Positions 49,648 through 60,103 of a DNA stretch of 64,000 nt are shown here, piece after piece. How positions within the stretch are numbered: the first letter of the stretch is position 1; the number at the start of each line of letters is the position of its first letter. Source of the stretch: Saxidomus purpurata (taxonomy: Eukaryota; Mollusca; Bivalvia; Venerida; Veneridae); the NCBI GenBank assembly GCA_022818135.1, contig JAFMSR010000015.1, forward strand, positions 24,883,627 to 24,947,626, written 5' to 3'. Both the position numbers and the translations under genes were made by a program. The notes under the pieces are model-generated. The model saw only the letters and a program-made list of their open reading frames with translations. It ran no database searches and was not told the origin of the DNA.

Positions 49648-49700
49648 TTGTATTTATTGCGGGGAGCAGCAGCGGCCCGCTATATTTAATACGTGGTTTG
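49648..49700 (-). repeat. GC-rich hairpin H2, copy 2 (inverted, stem decayed)
   Basis: Minus-strand match to copy 1: attaaatatagcgggccgct then gctgctccccgcaataaat. One arm has mutated from GCGGCCCGC to GCTCCCCGC. Confidence 0.82.
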
Positions 49701-50280
49701 AAAATGTATCATGTAGGTGAAGAAGTGTATAGTTCTTTGAACAAAATGTTATGAAAATAGCTTAGGAAGGTACGAGAATGGGTTAAACCACTGTTCATTG
49801 TGTAGCTTTAAAATTGTCAAAAAGTTGATATTTCTATCTTTTATTCATGTAAACGTCAAATTATTTGACATGCTTATGTAACGTGTAATTAGTAGTGAAA
49901 AGTTCTTATTGTTCGGCTAGTATAAAAACCGATATCGGTCAGACATGCCGGTATTTTCCGGTATCGGGTAAAGTGGGTCCATTACTTTACTATGACTCGA
50001 TTTTTATTATTTAAAATTTACAATTACACTTCAGTTTGTTTTTTAATGAAAGTATCACTGTGCAGTCACTGGCAGTCTAATTTAATCAGAAATGGCATGT
50101 TAGAGCAATAAAGTGACATGTAGCCAAAGTTTAGGCTATAGATTGTAACTACACAAACCAGATAGTCAAGTGTTTGCTTTACATGAACCTAGAATATAGA
50201 TTTATTCCGTCTATGTTTTAAGGTCCATAAAGTTTATTTGTATCTCCCATTTCAAAATATTATCATGAAGGCTTTGTTTC
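49701..50280. other. Sequence between hairpins H2 and H1, locus 2
   Basis: AT-rich, 580 bases, no coding frame. Contains a ccgatatcgg palindrome and ccggtattttccgg near 49930-49965. I could not align it with the interior of locus 1. Confidence 0.45.
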
Positions 50281-50318
50281 TAGGCCCGCTGTGATACGTA
50301 GTATCACAGTTTTTCTTG
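50281..50318 (-). repeat. Hairpin H1, copy 2 (inverted)
   Basis: GGCCCG then CTGTGATAC-gta-GTATCACAG (50289-50309) and tttttcttgta. On the minus strand this matches copy 1 over about 35 bases. Confidence 0.85.
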
Positions 50319-51578
50319 TATACATTGTCACCATACACATGAGATCAGTAGGTAAGTAGAATAAGGACTTGCATCTGTAATTGGTTAGCTAACACGCAGT
50401 TGTAGGATGTATATATGAGGTCCAGACCCCAAGCATCTGTGGTCCTATTATGACCTAATGCGATAACTTCGAAACCAATTGTCTTAGAAAAGGTATTCTA
50501 TAGTCTTGTGCAAATGTGTCTCTTATTTTTCGCACATTTCATGCACCGATATTACAAAATTTACCACCGGAGTCTTCGGTTGTGTCTCAGCAGAGTGTTT
50601 TGCCCACGGCTTAGCAATGTGCATTAAAACTATGTGATATTTATACAATAACTACCTACATTGATCTTCTTGTTATTAAAAGTATGCCCGTAGCAAAACG
50701 TATTTTCACTGCATCTTTATAAACATCTATTAAATATTTCTATCTCAATTTTTGTATTGTGTTTGTCCTTCCTTAATTCATTATGTAACCGAGAGCATTA
50801 TCTCACAAGAGATCTAAATTTAAAAATCAATAGGGCTCAATATATAAATGCTTATAGCTCCAATTAACTGACCCTCCACAGAAGGGTAGGAGGTGAACAT
50901 TGGACCACCGTCTGATCAATGAAAATAATATAACTTTATTGGAGTAAAATTAAAAGAATTTTCCAGCAGTGTATTGTATTATTTTTTAATATCTTACGTG
51001 TTTCATAAAACACTGAACACAACATTTACAAATAAAATTGGTAAACTTAAACCACTTGTTAGTGGAATCATTTCGGATGTCAGTTAGAGGTTTTATCTGT
51101 TTTCTTAAATCTTTAGCCGAAAGACATATAAGAGTAGTTGTTGTGATAGAACACGAAAATGCGTCATGTAATGAATACATTTAATGTGTGTTTATTTCAG
51201 TTGATAACTGTCCATTACATATTCACGCATCCACAGAACAGCGCAATACCTTCATGACAATAACACATTTATATTGTGGACAATACTTTCTAACTAATAG
51301 TCTCTTACTGTTATTAATACAATTTACAAAAGTATTTCATTTTGCAACAATAGTTGCAAATAATTATTTTATACGTGTTCGTGACTATCAAACGATTCTC
51401 CGATTCTGCTTTGTAATTGTACTAAATGTGTTAACCACCCTCATGATGTACTTAGTATGTGATAACATAGCATCTAGTTCACTTATGTTTTTATACAGAC
51501 CGTCTTCTAACTGCGATTCAAACACCGATTTTCACGTTTTGCATTTGTATTCTCTCATTTCAGTTTTGTGTTTGAATT
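50319..51578. other. Upstream region of the TSP1-LDLa gene
   Basis: Probably contains promoter or 5' UTR exon if the first-exon model is right. No TATA box or known site can be assigned. The 134-codon frame at 51188-51592 has no recognisable domain and contains an intron-like pyrimidine tract. Confidence 0.35.
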
Positions 51579-51627
51579 ATGAGGTTAAGTAGCCATGTCC
51601 TACAGATAGCAATAGTTATTCAACAAG
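51579..51627 (+). CDS. Candidate first coding exon (start codon, signal-like segment)
   Basis: An ATG with A at -3 opens 16 codons reading MRLSSHVLQIAIVIQQ. One base then precedes a GTAAGT donor at 51628, giving phase 1, which is the phase needed by the acceptor at 55034. The residues have a short basic start and a hydrophobic core, like a weak signal peptide. An acceptor-like pyrimidine tract ending in CAG lies about 25 bases upstream (near 51563), so a 5' UTR intron is possible. The link to the TSP1 exons across a 3.4-kb intron is inferred from phase and product logic only; transcript data would decide it. Confidence 0.42.
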
Positions 51628-54600
51628 GTAAGTTGTCATTTATTGCTTAAACTTTTTTTACTGAAGACTGCAGTTTTGAAATACTTCGTGAAGATTTTCG
51701 TCGCTTGTTCTTCAGTATTGCCTAGTTAACCAAATTCTATGTATATCATGACATTGCATATTTTCATAATTTGAAGATAAATTTTTACATATTTAGCTGG
51801 TAAAGATTTCCTATAACACAGTGATGCGAGTTTACTTTTGTCTTTTATATATGACGGGAGTATATGTGTCCAATAAGATTCCAATCAAAACCTTTTGTAA
51901 CGGTACTTCGACAATCTCTCTTTCCTTAGGTTTCCTTAACATTGTCAGAGTCCGGAAATTGAGATCATTATGTATTCATGCACGGTGCCTAGAATCTTTG
52001 ATATCTGTGTTATATCATACAAGTATAAATAAATCTGTATTATTTTGCACAGTTCTGTGTAAATGTTGCAAGTGTATTTCGTTCCTTCATGAAAGCTTTT
52101 TGCTGAGTGATTCGGATCCGGCAAGTTGTATGGCACGTAAATGATTGAAAGATTTTAATCTTTTTCTGTAAATTATATTGCTTCATGTTGCATTGAATTG
52201 GCATTGTCCTGCTCTCAGGTAAAAGAGCATAAATAACAGCCTCTAGATCGTTATTAAATTGACAATTGTTTCTTTGCACTTTCTGAAGTTATCGGTGACA
52301 ATGTTCTAACCACGTGCACCTCTTTTCTTAAGGAGGGTCACTGCTGAAATTCAAAATAACAAGAAATTTTATTGACCCTGTTTTTTATGGAGACTAACAC
52401 AATGCTAGTTATACCCCCGAAACGAAGTTTGGGGGGGGGGGGGGAGGGGTATATAGGAGTCACCCGGTGGTTGGTCGGTCGGTCGGTCAGGTGGCCTGTT
52501 GCATTTTCCTTTTCCGGATCATAACTTGAAAACTACTAGTTGGAATTCAATACAACTTCATACAATGATCAAGCACATTTTGAGAAAGTGCAGTGCACAA
52601 GAACCATAACTCTATCTTGACTAATTACAGAGTTATTGCCCTTTTTCATTATTGCATTTTTCGAAAACTACTGGTTGGAATTCAATACAACTTCATACAA
52701 TGGTGAAGCACAATGAGAGGAAGTACAGTGTACAAGAACCAAATTATCTGACTCATTTCAAAGCTATTGCCCTTTGTTACTTTTACTTGTCCGGATCATA
52801 ATTCGAAAACTACTGGTTGGAATTCAATACAGCTTCATACAATGGTCAAGTGTATTGTGAGAAAATGCAGTGCACAGGAACCATAACTCTTTCTTGACTC
52901 ATTACAGGGTTATTGCCCTTTGTTACTTTTCCTTTTCCGGAGAATTACTTGAAAACTACTGGTTGGAATTCAATAAAACTTCATACAATGGTCTAGCACA
53001 ATGAGAGGAAGTGCAGTGTACAAGAACCATAACTCAATCTTGACTCATCACAGAGTTATTGCCTATTTTTACTTTTCCTTGTCGCAGAGCCAAACTTGAA
53101 AACTACTGGTAGGAATGCAATACAACTTCATACAATGGTTCAGCACAATGAGAGGAAGTGCAGTGTATAAGAACCATAACTCTATCTTGAGTTATTACCA
53201 AGAACAATATCTCTATTTTAGTGTTTTTTTTGCAAGGTATTCTGTTACTACGAACTTCCTCAGTTTATAAAGCAGTCTTTCGGGGGTATTAATCGCATTT
53301 TGTGATAGGTCTAGTTAATTTCTTGAAAAATAATGATGGGTCAATGACTTAACTTTATCGCAATATAAATCTTTAGTGATACATTATCAGATAAGGTGCT
53401 TAATGCAGAATTAGCTAGAATTTTCATATTGTAAACGTTTATGTATGTGGTGTATGTTTCAGAATAGGTATCAATTTTTAATATCTTCTAGGGTAGTATG
53501 TCTTACTTTAGGATGAAAAATTAGTGATAGTGATATTTCTATCGTCATCTGAATAAATATAACGCTCCTTATTATTACCCATCCACTTTACTAAAATTCA
53601 TTTTTTCAGTTTTTGATAAATGAATATTTCATGATAAAGGAATAACCTTTAAAACCTTTGTTTTAGAATGCAAAAATAAAAAATGGGGGTCAATGTGCAT
53701 ATAAGAAAGAAATTCAATAAAAACTGTCAAAAATGTGTTTTTTAGATTTCGACGAGCTTTGAGATATGACGGCTTAGGTCTGTAATAAAGAACTGTAAAG
53801 GGAACTAGTTATTTATGAATTTTATATCCTAACAATTCTCCTTGTAATACAGTTTGAATTAAGTAAATATCTTAAATGGTTTTTCAGAAATGACTATTAT
53901 TGTACCTCTACCCCCCACACTTTGGCGTATGACAAAATTTGTCAATTTAGTCACAAAATGTGAGGTCAAAATATTTTTTCTCAAAAATGTTCAATTTTTT
54001 TACACGGAAATATTCCTATTGTGCCTAAGTTTACTATATAGTTTTGAAATATAACAAATGTAAATTTCCCAGTGACCTTAACATATGGTATGTTTAATCT
54101 CTTTCCCCAGAAAATCGTTTGTGGTTCAACAGATGTCTAGTATCTTCTGAAAAACGGCATTTCATTTTTCAAGTTTTTGTTACAAGTATCTGTATGACTA
54201 AGACAAATACTTGGCTTGTTGCAAGGGAAAATTCATCATTTCTTCTCAACAGCTAATGGTATTTGTTTTACTTTGCTAAAGTTTTTGTTCCGGAGAAAAT
54301 TTCCTGTGTGAGTGAATATTCTGTTGAACGTTGTTCAAAATTCAAATTTTTGCCATGTCATTTCTCTGTACTGATCATTTTACGACAAGCTCGTTGCCTC
54401 CTGAATATTGTCTTTCATAATGTTCCATAATTTACAAGCTCGTAAAGTTCGTAGAATTATTGGAAACCAGAGAAGCAAAACCGATGTTGGGTTTATTAGA
54501 AATTATTGAGAGTTACTCGTATAATTCTAGTATTTTTGCACTTAATTACTTTGCAAAATATCCAGTAGCTGTATCATTGCTTCTCAAAACTCATCTATTG

Positions 54601-57600
54601 ACCTGATGTTGTTTTATCATTTGCGAATTACTGCACGAATGCCATAATGCGCAGTGGTAATAAGTAGTCAAAGAGCCAACTCGGCCTCAAAGGTTATCCG
54701 CCATGTTCAAGGATTTCAACGGAGTTTATGATCTTAATGAATTCATTATTGATATTTTGTGACTTTATTAATTCCGTTTACATAGAATGTCTATAAATTC
54801 TGTCTCCGCTAAGCCCTCTTCAGTCGGAGGTATCAGATCGCTCTTTAATTAAGCCGGAGATTGGCAGGTTACCTCCTTTCAGAAATAAAGTGCATCCAAC
54901 CTGGTTACAGAAATGACGTATTCAGACGCCGAACGTTATTTATTTCCAATGTACCTTTTCCTTTTGGTCTGCAAGCTCTATCAATTAGATTTGTATGCGT
55001 AAGTGCAGTTGGATATATGAATTTTGTTTTACAGTTGGTGATTTATTAGGACAGACCGGAGAATGGACTCAATGGGGACACTGGTCTTCGTGCAGTGTCA
55101 CGTGTGGGTATGGTGTACAGAAAAGGCAAAAAACTTGGAAATCACGTGAAAGAGTTGGTGGCAAAAACCAAGAGTTTGTTTATGAGGATATATTAGAATG
55201 TATAACAAACAAAGCATGCCCTAGTAAGTGTATATAGTATGTCATTTCATTTTATGCTTCAAAAATCGTTTTAGACTACTCACTGCTTAAAAATGCATGC
55301 TTATCCATATAGGGCTTAGTGTAAGTATCAATAACAGAATTAGTTATAAAAAGCAAGTATCATGTCTAGACCGGATAGCATGCTGTAACAATTCTTTATT
55401 ATGTCCTTAGTTGAAATAAAACTGTCAAATGGCTCCATCGAATTCTTCTATATTTTATAAAAACAAGAATTGCATTTTCACTGTTTTCTAGTGACGCCGA
55501 TTGTATAGGACAGAAATCGAAGAAGGTAATCCTTTTAAACTGGCTTTATTTTAATGTTTCCATCTATAAACTAACTAACAGGCCCAAATTAACATGGTCT
55601 CGTGATAGAGGAAAGATATGTTAGTTAAAGTAAATTAAGATTTATTTCATATTATATTTTGCTTCCGTTTATACATTTTTGAATTTTTCAGTTGACGGTA
55701 CTTGGGGATTCTGGGGTCCTTGGAGTGAATGCACAAAAATGTGTAATGGAGGAACAACTACCAGAAAAAGGCAATGTAATGCTCCCGAACCTCAGAATGG
55801 CGGACTTACATGCGAAGGGAAAAATTTTGCAACAACAACATGCAATGACTGGACATGTCCTGGTAATAGATTAAGCAGAAATATTTTAGATTTTAATATT
55901 ATTGCTGTTTTTAATCGTGTCTTCTCCTTTAGCAAAACATACAAATTGGGATGAAGTCGCCCTTTTGTCTGCTGTCGTTCAAATGTCTCATCTTAATCTG
56001 TAAAATTAGTGAAGAGTATCATAACAAGAATAATTCCGATACGGCACGATTATTTTGATTCTCTGGGTGCTGGTGTTCAACAATATTTTTATTATATATA
56101 TCGGTAATTTCTTTAGTATTTTGTTGAACATATAATTTACAGTAGATCTATGTCATTTCTTAATAATCTTATCGTGAAGAATCTTGACTTGAGAATAATA
56201 CACAGGTTTACAATTTCGAGACAATATAACGTAGATATCAGAAATGTATCGAGTGAATCTACCTTGAATTTCGAGTAAACTGAATGTTTACGCTAATTTA
56301 CTATAGAGAAGAGCCATAAACTGTCCGTCTGACATGGCTTCTCGGAACATTGTCAAAATAAATACATTATTTGAAAGCTCATGAACTTAGTTGTCTAAAG
56401 ACATGCAAGTTGGTTAATTTTATTTAACCACAACATGTAAACAGTTGTTATAAGTGTTCATACATCGGGAATTTTATGTAGAAGTAATGTATAGTGATAA
56501 GCAGTTGCCGATAAAAATCGATAAACTATAAACCTGTGTTTTTAACCAGGTTTTCCGAAGGAAAAATCCTGGTTATTAGATTGGGGTATGTCGGCGGGCG
56601 GGCGGGCGTAAACAATTTCTTCTGTGCGCAACTTCTCCTACATTTCTCAACGGATTTCAACCAAACTTTCACAGAAGTATTGTCATGAAGTGCCCTGGCG
56701 CTATTGTCGGGGTTTTGTGATTTGGTCATTTTTGACAGAATTATGGCCCTTTGTTTTTTTCACATATGTAATTCTTCTGTGCGCAACTCCTTCTACACTT
56801 CTCAAGGGATTTCAACCAAACTTTCACAGAATTTTGTCACCAAGTGCCCTGGCGCTATTGTCGGGGTTTTGTGATTTCATCTTTTTGACACATTATGGGC
56901 CTTTGTTTTTCCACTAATGTAATATATGGAAATACTCTCCTGTGTGCAACTCCTACATTTCTCAAGGGATTTCAACCAAACTTTCACAGAACTATAATTG
57001 TGAACTAAAGAATTTTGAATATATAATGTTCTGCCCCTGGCCGTCCGTCCGTCCATCCGTTAGCAATTTTGTGTCTCCTTATTTAAGTATATATAAAAGG
57101 GAGAATACTCTGTTATTATAAAAGGGAGAATACTCTGTTATTACTGTCTATTTTTAGAATAGATTACCAGTCCTGTATACTTTGGAGTATTCTGTTACAG
57201 TAAGATGACAAAATTTGTCATGAGACCAGCGGTTCAAACCCCACACAGAGCAATTTATTTTTTTATTTTTATTTGTTTTTCCTTTCTTTTTTTTTTATTT
57301 TTTAATAATTTTTGCCTGAATTATGGCCCTTTGCTTTTTTTCCACATATTTTATATATAGAAGAATACTGTCATGTGCCAACTTCCTACTACTTTCTCAA
57401 GATATTTAAACCAAACCTCACAGAACTGTTGTCACAAGTGCCCTCGTGCATTTGTCTGGGTTTTGTGTTTGGATCAATTTTCCGGAATTATGGCCCTTTC
57501 TTTTTTTTTCCATGTAATATATAGAAGAAGACCTTTGTTTCTTTTTTCACTTATGTATATCTACTGACTTTAAAACCATTTGCGCTCGGCCAGCAGACTG

Positions 57601-60103
57601 GAAAATGAAAACCTGGTTTTGTGACAATTTCCTGTCACTTGTCATTCTATTGTGTTTGAGTCTAATTGTAGTTGGTTTTTAAGGAATAAATTGCTCACAT
57701 TTCAAAGAATCTTTAATGCGGTGAAATTTTTTAAAGTTAATAAAAACACAATACGAACGTATCAATACGAAAGTTAACTTTTGATATTTTTTTGTTTTAG
57801 ATTTACCTTATAACTTCGACATAACACAATGCAACGAGACAATGTTTATGTGCCTCAGTGGAAAGCAATGCATTCCTCAAGCAAACAGGTGTGACGACAC
57901 GTTACAATGTCACGACGGCAGTGACGAACATGACTGCTATTTTTATCACTGGAACAATGGTAATTTAAATAAAATCCCCATTTGAGCTCTATGATTAGAC
58001 TATGGTCCGAGATCATGCCGCGCATGCGCATTTCTTGTCTGAGTTAGTTTTTAACCTGAAAGCTTGAACACATGTTTAAGTATTTTAAGAAGTCGTCTTA
58101 GCAAGTTTGAGAAGTCAGTTTTGTTTCGTGACAAAGTTGGGTTTTTTTAATAATAATAAAAATGATAAAAATTTTAACCGTTTCCTGGAACATTTTAAAT
58201 TTCTAAACCATTATGAGGATGCCAGTCTTACCTGTATATTTAAGTCTAACATGTTTAATTTTTAAAGCAGTTTAATGTCAGTTTATTTTACAGGCAAATT
58301 TATATTCACACATATTGTTAGAGCGTGTTTTATCAATAGAACAGGTTTAGGATGTTCATCGGCCTAGTCACATATTTCCGTTGGGTCTTCATTAAATTCT
58401 GAATCATTATATAATGTCAGTCTTATTCAGACTATATTTAGTACATAATTTCGTTTAATGCGTTTATCATGAGGCTAGTTCACCATGTTACAATTATTTA
58501 CAAGTCGAAACATTAATGCAGGCATAAAAGACGCCGCAAAAGATTGTTTTTTTTCCATTTAAATAGCTCTCCGTAAAGCGATTGGATAGTTTTTGATAAA
58601 GTGAATCTAACATGTTCATGAGTTGTGGATAAGGAAATCCCACCCGAGGGTTGAGATATGTCCAAAAAGGAGGCTCTGTCGAGTTTTTTGGACGTATCTC
58701 AACCCGAGGACGGGATTTCCTTATCCATAACTCAATGGACATGGTAGATTTATTTTCTCACCGTTTAAATCGCATTTTCACACAAGTAAGAAGGAATAAG
58801 TGCAAATACAGGATGGGGATGAAACAATGAAAATCAACTTTTTCTCGAATTTTACATTAAAACTGCTATAGATGGATAGAAAATGATCTAACTAAGAATT
58901 AATCAAAATGAATACCAACAACCCCATGTTTATTTTAAAAATAACAATTTTAAAGTCATTTTTCGATTTTTATGTCTGCTTACAATTAACGTAAAAATAG
59001 TCCGGCAGCGATGTGAGATAAGCGATGTGAGATAAATTTATCTCACATGGGCAAATGCGCGGAAATATGTATCTAACAGGTGAGAAACACTATCATCTAC
59101 TTGAAATAAGCAAATGTTTTACAGGAGTTGCATAGACTATTATCCCTTTGTATCGCACAGAAGCAGTTTTAACTACAATTAATCATAAAATCAATATTAA
59201 CATCACAATAACATAGATTACTTTATAAGTTATTTCAAGTTATATAAGCAACATATTCTCAAAATTCAAAACATTTCCGCTCGGCTGCGCTTTCCGTTAT
59301 AGGACTGCAATAAGACCGTTATGTGAGTCGCATCTTAAACATGTCCAACACAGATGTTGCTTCGCAACCGGTTTATTAATAAAATGCGTAATAGAATGCA
59401 AAATTCTATTAATAGTTTATTTTCCGACAAAATGGATTTCTGTTAACGAAATATATTTCTCTATATTGATACGAACAGTAAATGATATTCTTTATCAATT
59501 TAACTAAAATAAATTATACAAATTATAACACCTGGGATTATTTTTATTGAATTTATACAGTTGTAAGCATTAATTTACATTTTGAAAAATCTATTCAGTG
59601 TGATTTTCATCTTGTCATTTAATTTTTCTTATTTTATTGTATGTATGAAGGATTTTAGTTTGCTAACATGGTTTTGATTTACGTATCTTTTTTTGAATTT
59701 TGTGTACAACTCAAAGCTCATGCTTCGGAGGCCTCGAATGTAGAAAAATGTAGAAAATTACGTGTTTAATTTTAATTTTTAACGAAGCTATTCATAGACT
59801 CGCGTCCATTTGTATTCCAAATACTCGAATGAAAGCATCACCATGTGAGAATATAATAAAACGAATTGATTGATAGTGATATTACATGTATTTGTTTTGA
59901 TTTCTTTTTCAGGTAAAGGCCAAATTCCTTTGTAAATTGTTGTTTAAAAACACCAATCAAAATGATTTCACACCAACACCTTGTAATTCTCAAATGATGT
60001 AATGTATTGTACTCTTTCAGGTGCAGGGACCAACCATCTTTACATTGTACAGTTGTTATGGACCACTGTATTTACTATAATACTTGCATTGGCAACATCT
60101 TGA
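51579..60103 (+). CDS. Small surface-anchored TSP1-TSP1-LDLa protein, five-exon gene model
   Basis: Joined model: 51579-51627, 55035-55223, 55692-55862, 57801-57959, 60021-60103. This totals 651 nt, which is 216 residues plus stop. All four junctions are phase 1 with GT-AG borders, the usual arrangement for shuffled extracellular modules, and the frame stays open throughout. Order: short hydrophobic N-terminus (possible signal peptide), TSP1 with 4 cysteines, TSP1 with 6 cysteines, LDL-receptor class A module with 6 cysteines and an acidic calcium-binding end, then a hydrophobic C-terminal tail. The protein should enter the secretory pathway and stay at the cell surface by a GPI anchor or a single membrane helix. 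TSP1 and LDLa modules bind proteins and glycans; the ligand cannot be inferred. The three module exons are certain. The first exon is a proposal, and other upstream exons outside my recognition could exist. I do not recognise an orthologue, so no symbol is given. Confidence 0.75.
52411..53317 (+). mobile_element. Non-autonomous transposon relic with ~145-bp internal tandem units
   Basis: The ends carry an inverted TACCCCCGAAA (52412-52422) and TTTCGGGGGTA (53278-53288). After a G-run and a (GGTC)n stretch, about five imperfect ~145-bp direct units follow, each with 'GAACCATAACTCTATCTTGACT'-like and 'AAAACTACTGGTTGGAATTC'-like blocks. A conserved end follows (caaggtattctgttactac...). No protein is encoded. 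A second copy lies at 11.3-12.0 kb. It sits in the proposed first intron of the TSP1-LDLa gene. The family looks like one dispersed widely in molluscs (recalled, not searched). Confidence 0.75.
55035..55223 (+). CDS. Exon: TSP1 module 1
   Basis: The acceptor TTTTACAG ends at 55034 and the donor GTAAGT begins at 55224; the exon is 189 nt, phase 1-1. The product contains the three-tryptophan ladder (EWTQWGHW), then CSVTCG, which fits the O-fucosylation consensus C-x-x-S/T-C-G, and basic residues (KRQK). The WxxW spacing is a C-mannosylation motif. Only four cysteines are present. The cysteine usually found after the RxR strand is replaced by tryptophan (KTW) and its partner is also missing, so one of the three normal disulfides appears to be lost as a pair. 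Upstream reading is open back past the acceptor but has no module, consistent with intron. Confidence 0.9.
55692..55862 (+). CDS. Exon: TSP1 module 2
   Basis: The acceptor (TTTTTCAG, ending 55691) and the donor GTAATA (from 55863) bound a 171-nt phase 1-1 exon. The product is a complete TSP1 repeat: tryptophans in GTWGFWGPWSEC, then TKMC, RKRQC, NGGLTC, TTC and DWTC, six cysteines with standard spacing. The C-T-K-M-C stretch lacks the Ser/Thr needed for O-fucosylation, unlike module 1. The intron before it is only 468 bases. The following intron is 1.94 kb and carries a transposon relic. Confidence 0.93.
56544..57620 (+). mobile_element. Transposon relic with AACCAGGTTTTC inverted ends
   Basis: It starts with a hairpin (AACCAGGTTTTCC, 3-base loop, GGAAAAatCCTGGTT) and ends with GAAAACCTGGTT near 57618, so the ends are inverted. 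The body has ~160-bp direct units ('CTGTGCGCAACT...TTCAACCAAACTTTCACAGA') near 56613, 56770, 56937 and a fourth near 57365. A GGCGGGCGGGCGGGCG run follows the first hairpin. Between units three and four is a different stretch (57000-57290) with a duplicated 25-base block and GTCCGTCCGTCC, possibly a nested insertion. It lies in the intron before the LDLa exon. No coding capacity. Confidence 0.72.
57801..57959 (+). CDS. Exon: LDL-receptor class A module
   Basis: The acceptor TTTGTTTTAG ends at 57800 and the donor GTAATT starts at 57960; the exon is 159 nt, phase 1-1. Six cysteines have LDLa spacing (CNETMFMC, LSGKQC, IPQANRC, DDTLQC, HDGSDEHDC). The DDT...DGSDE acidic set is the calcium-binding signature of the family. 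About eleven residues precede the first cysteine, and YFYHWNN follows the last and leads into the tail exon. This is too short for any neighbouring CUB or EGF module. Confidence 0.93.
58604..58751. repeat. Long imperfect hairpin in the last large intron
   Basis: Arms 58604-58669 and 58685-58751 are inverted copies over about 65 bases with few mismatches (left AAGGAAATCCCACCCGAGGG, right CCGAGGACGGGATTTCCTT). The loop is about 15 bases. This looks like a foldback MITE; RNA from the intron could form the same stem. Confidence 0.8.
59009..59048. repeat. 14-bp duplication plus perfect 24-bp palindrome
   Basis: GCGATGTGAGATAA occurs twice in a row. The second copy opens a perfect palindrome, ATGTGAGATAAA then TTTATCTCACAT (59025-59048), with no loop. 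Probably part of the same repeat-derived stretch as the hairpin 300 bases upstream. Confidence 0.8.
59913..59935 (+). other. Possible alternative last exon or recursive splice site in the final intron
   Basis: A strong pyrimidine tract and CAG end at 59912. Entered in phase 1 the sequence reads GKGQIPL then TAA (59933-59935). Used as the last exon it would give a secreted, anchor-less isoform of about 196 aa. The acceptor is followed at once by GTAAAG, so the site also fits a zero-length recursive splice site. Both readings are inference. Confidence 0.35.
60021..60103 (+). CDS. Terminal exon: hydrophobic tail and stop
   Basis: The acceptor ACTCTTTCAG ends at 60020. Entered in phase 1 it reads GAGTNH followed by LYIVQLLWTTVFTIILALA, then TS and TGA (60101-60103). 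Small residues (NNGAG) just before a C-terminal hydrophobic stretch of about 20 residues with no basic cytoplasmic tail match a GPI-anchor signal. A C-terminal single membrane helix is the alternative. The fact that this frame, and no other acceptor nearby, gives a plausible membrane tail supports the exon. Confidence 0.78.

Noticed and set aside
51188..51592. 134-codon plus-strand frame just before the proposed first exon
   Set aside because: No recognisable domain, AT-driven composition, and it runs into an acceptor-like pyrimidine tract. Treated as upstream flank.
52430..52446. G-quadruplex-like G run as a regulatory element
   Set aside because: It is a normal part of the TACCCCCGAAA transposon end and its exact length may be a sequencing artefact.
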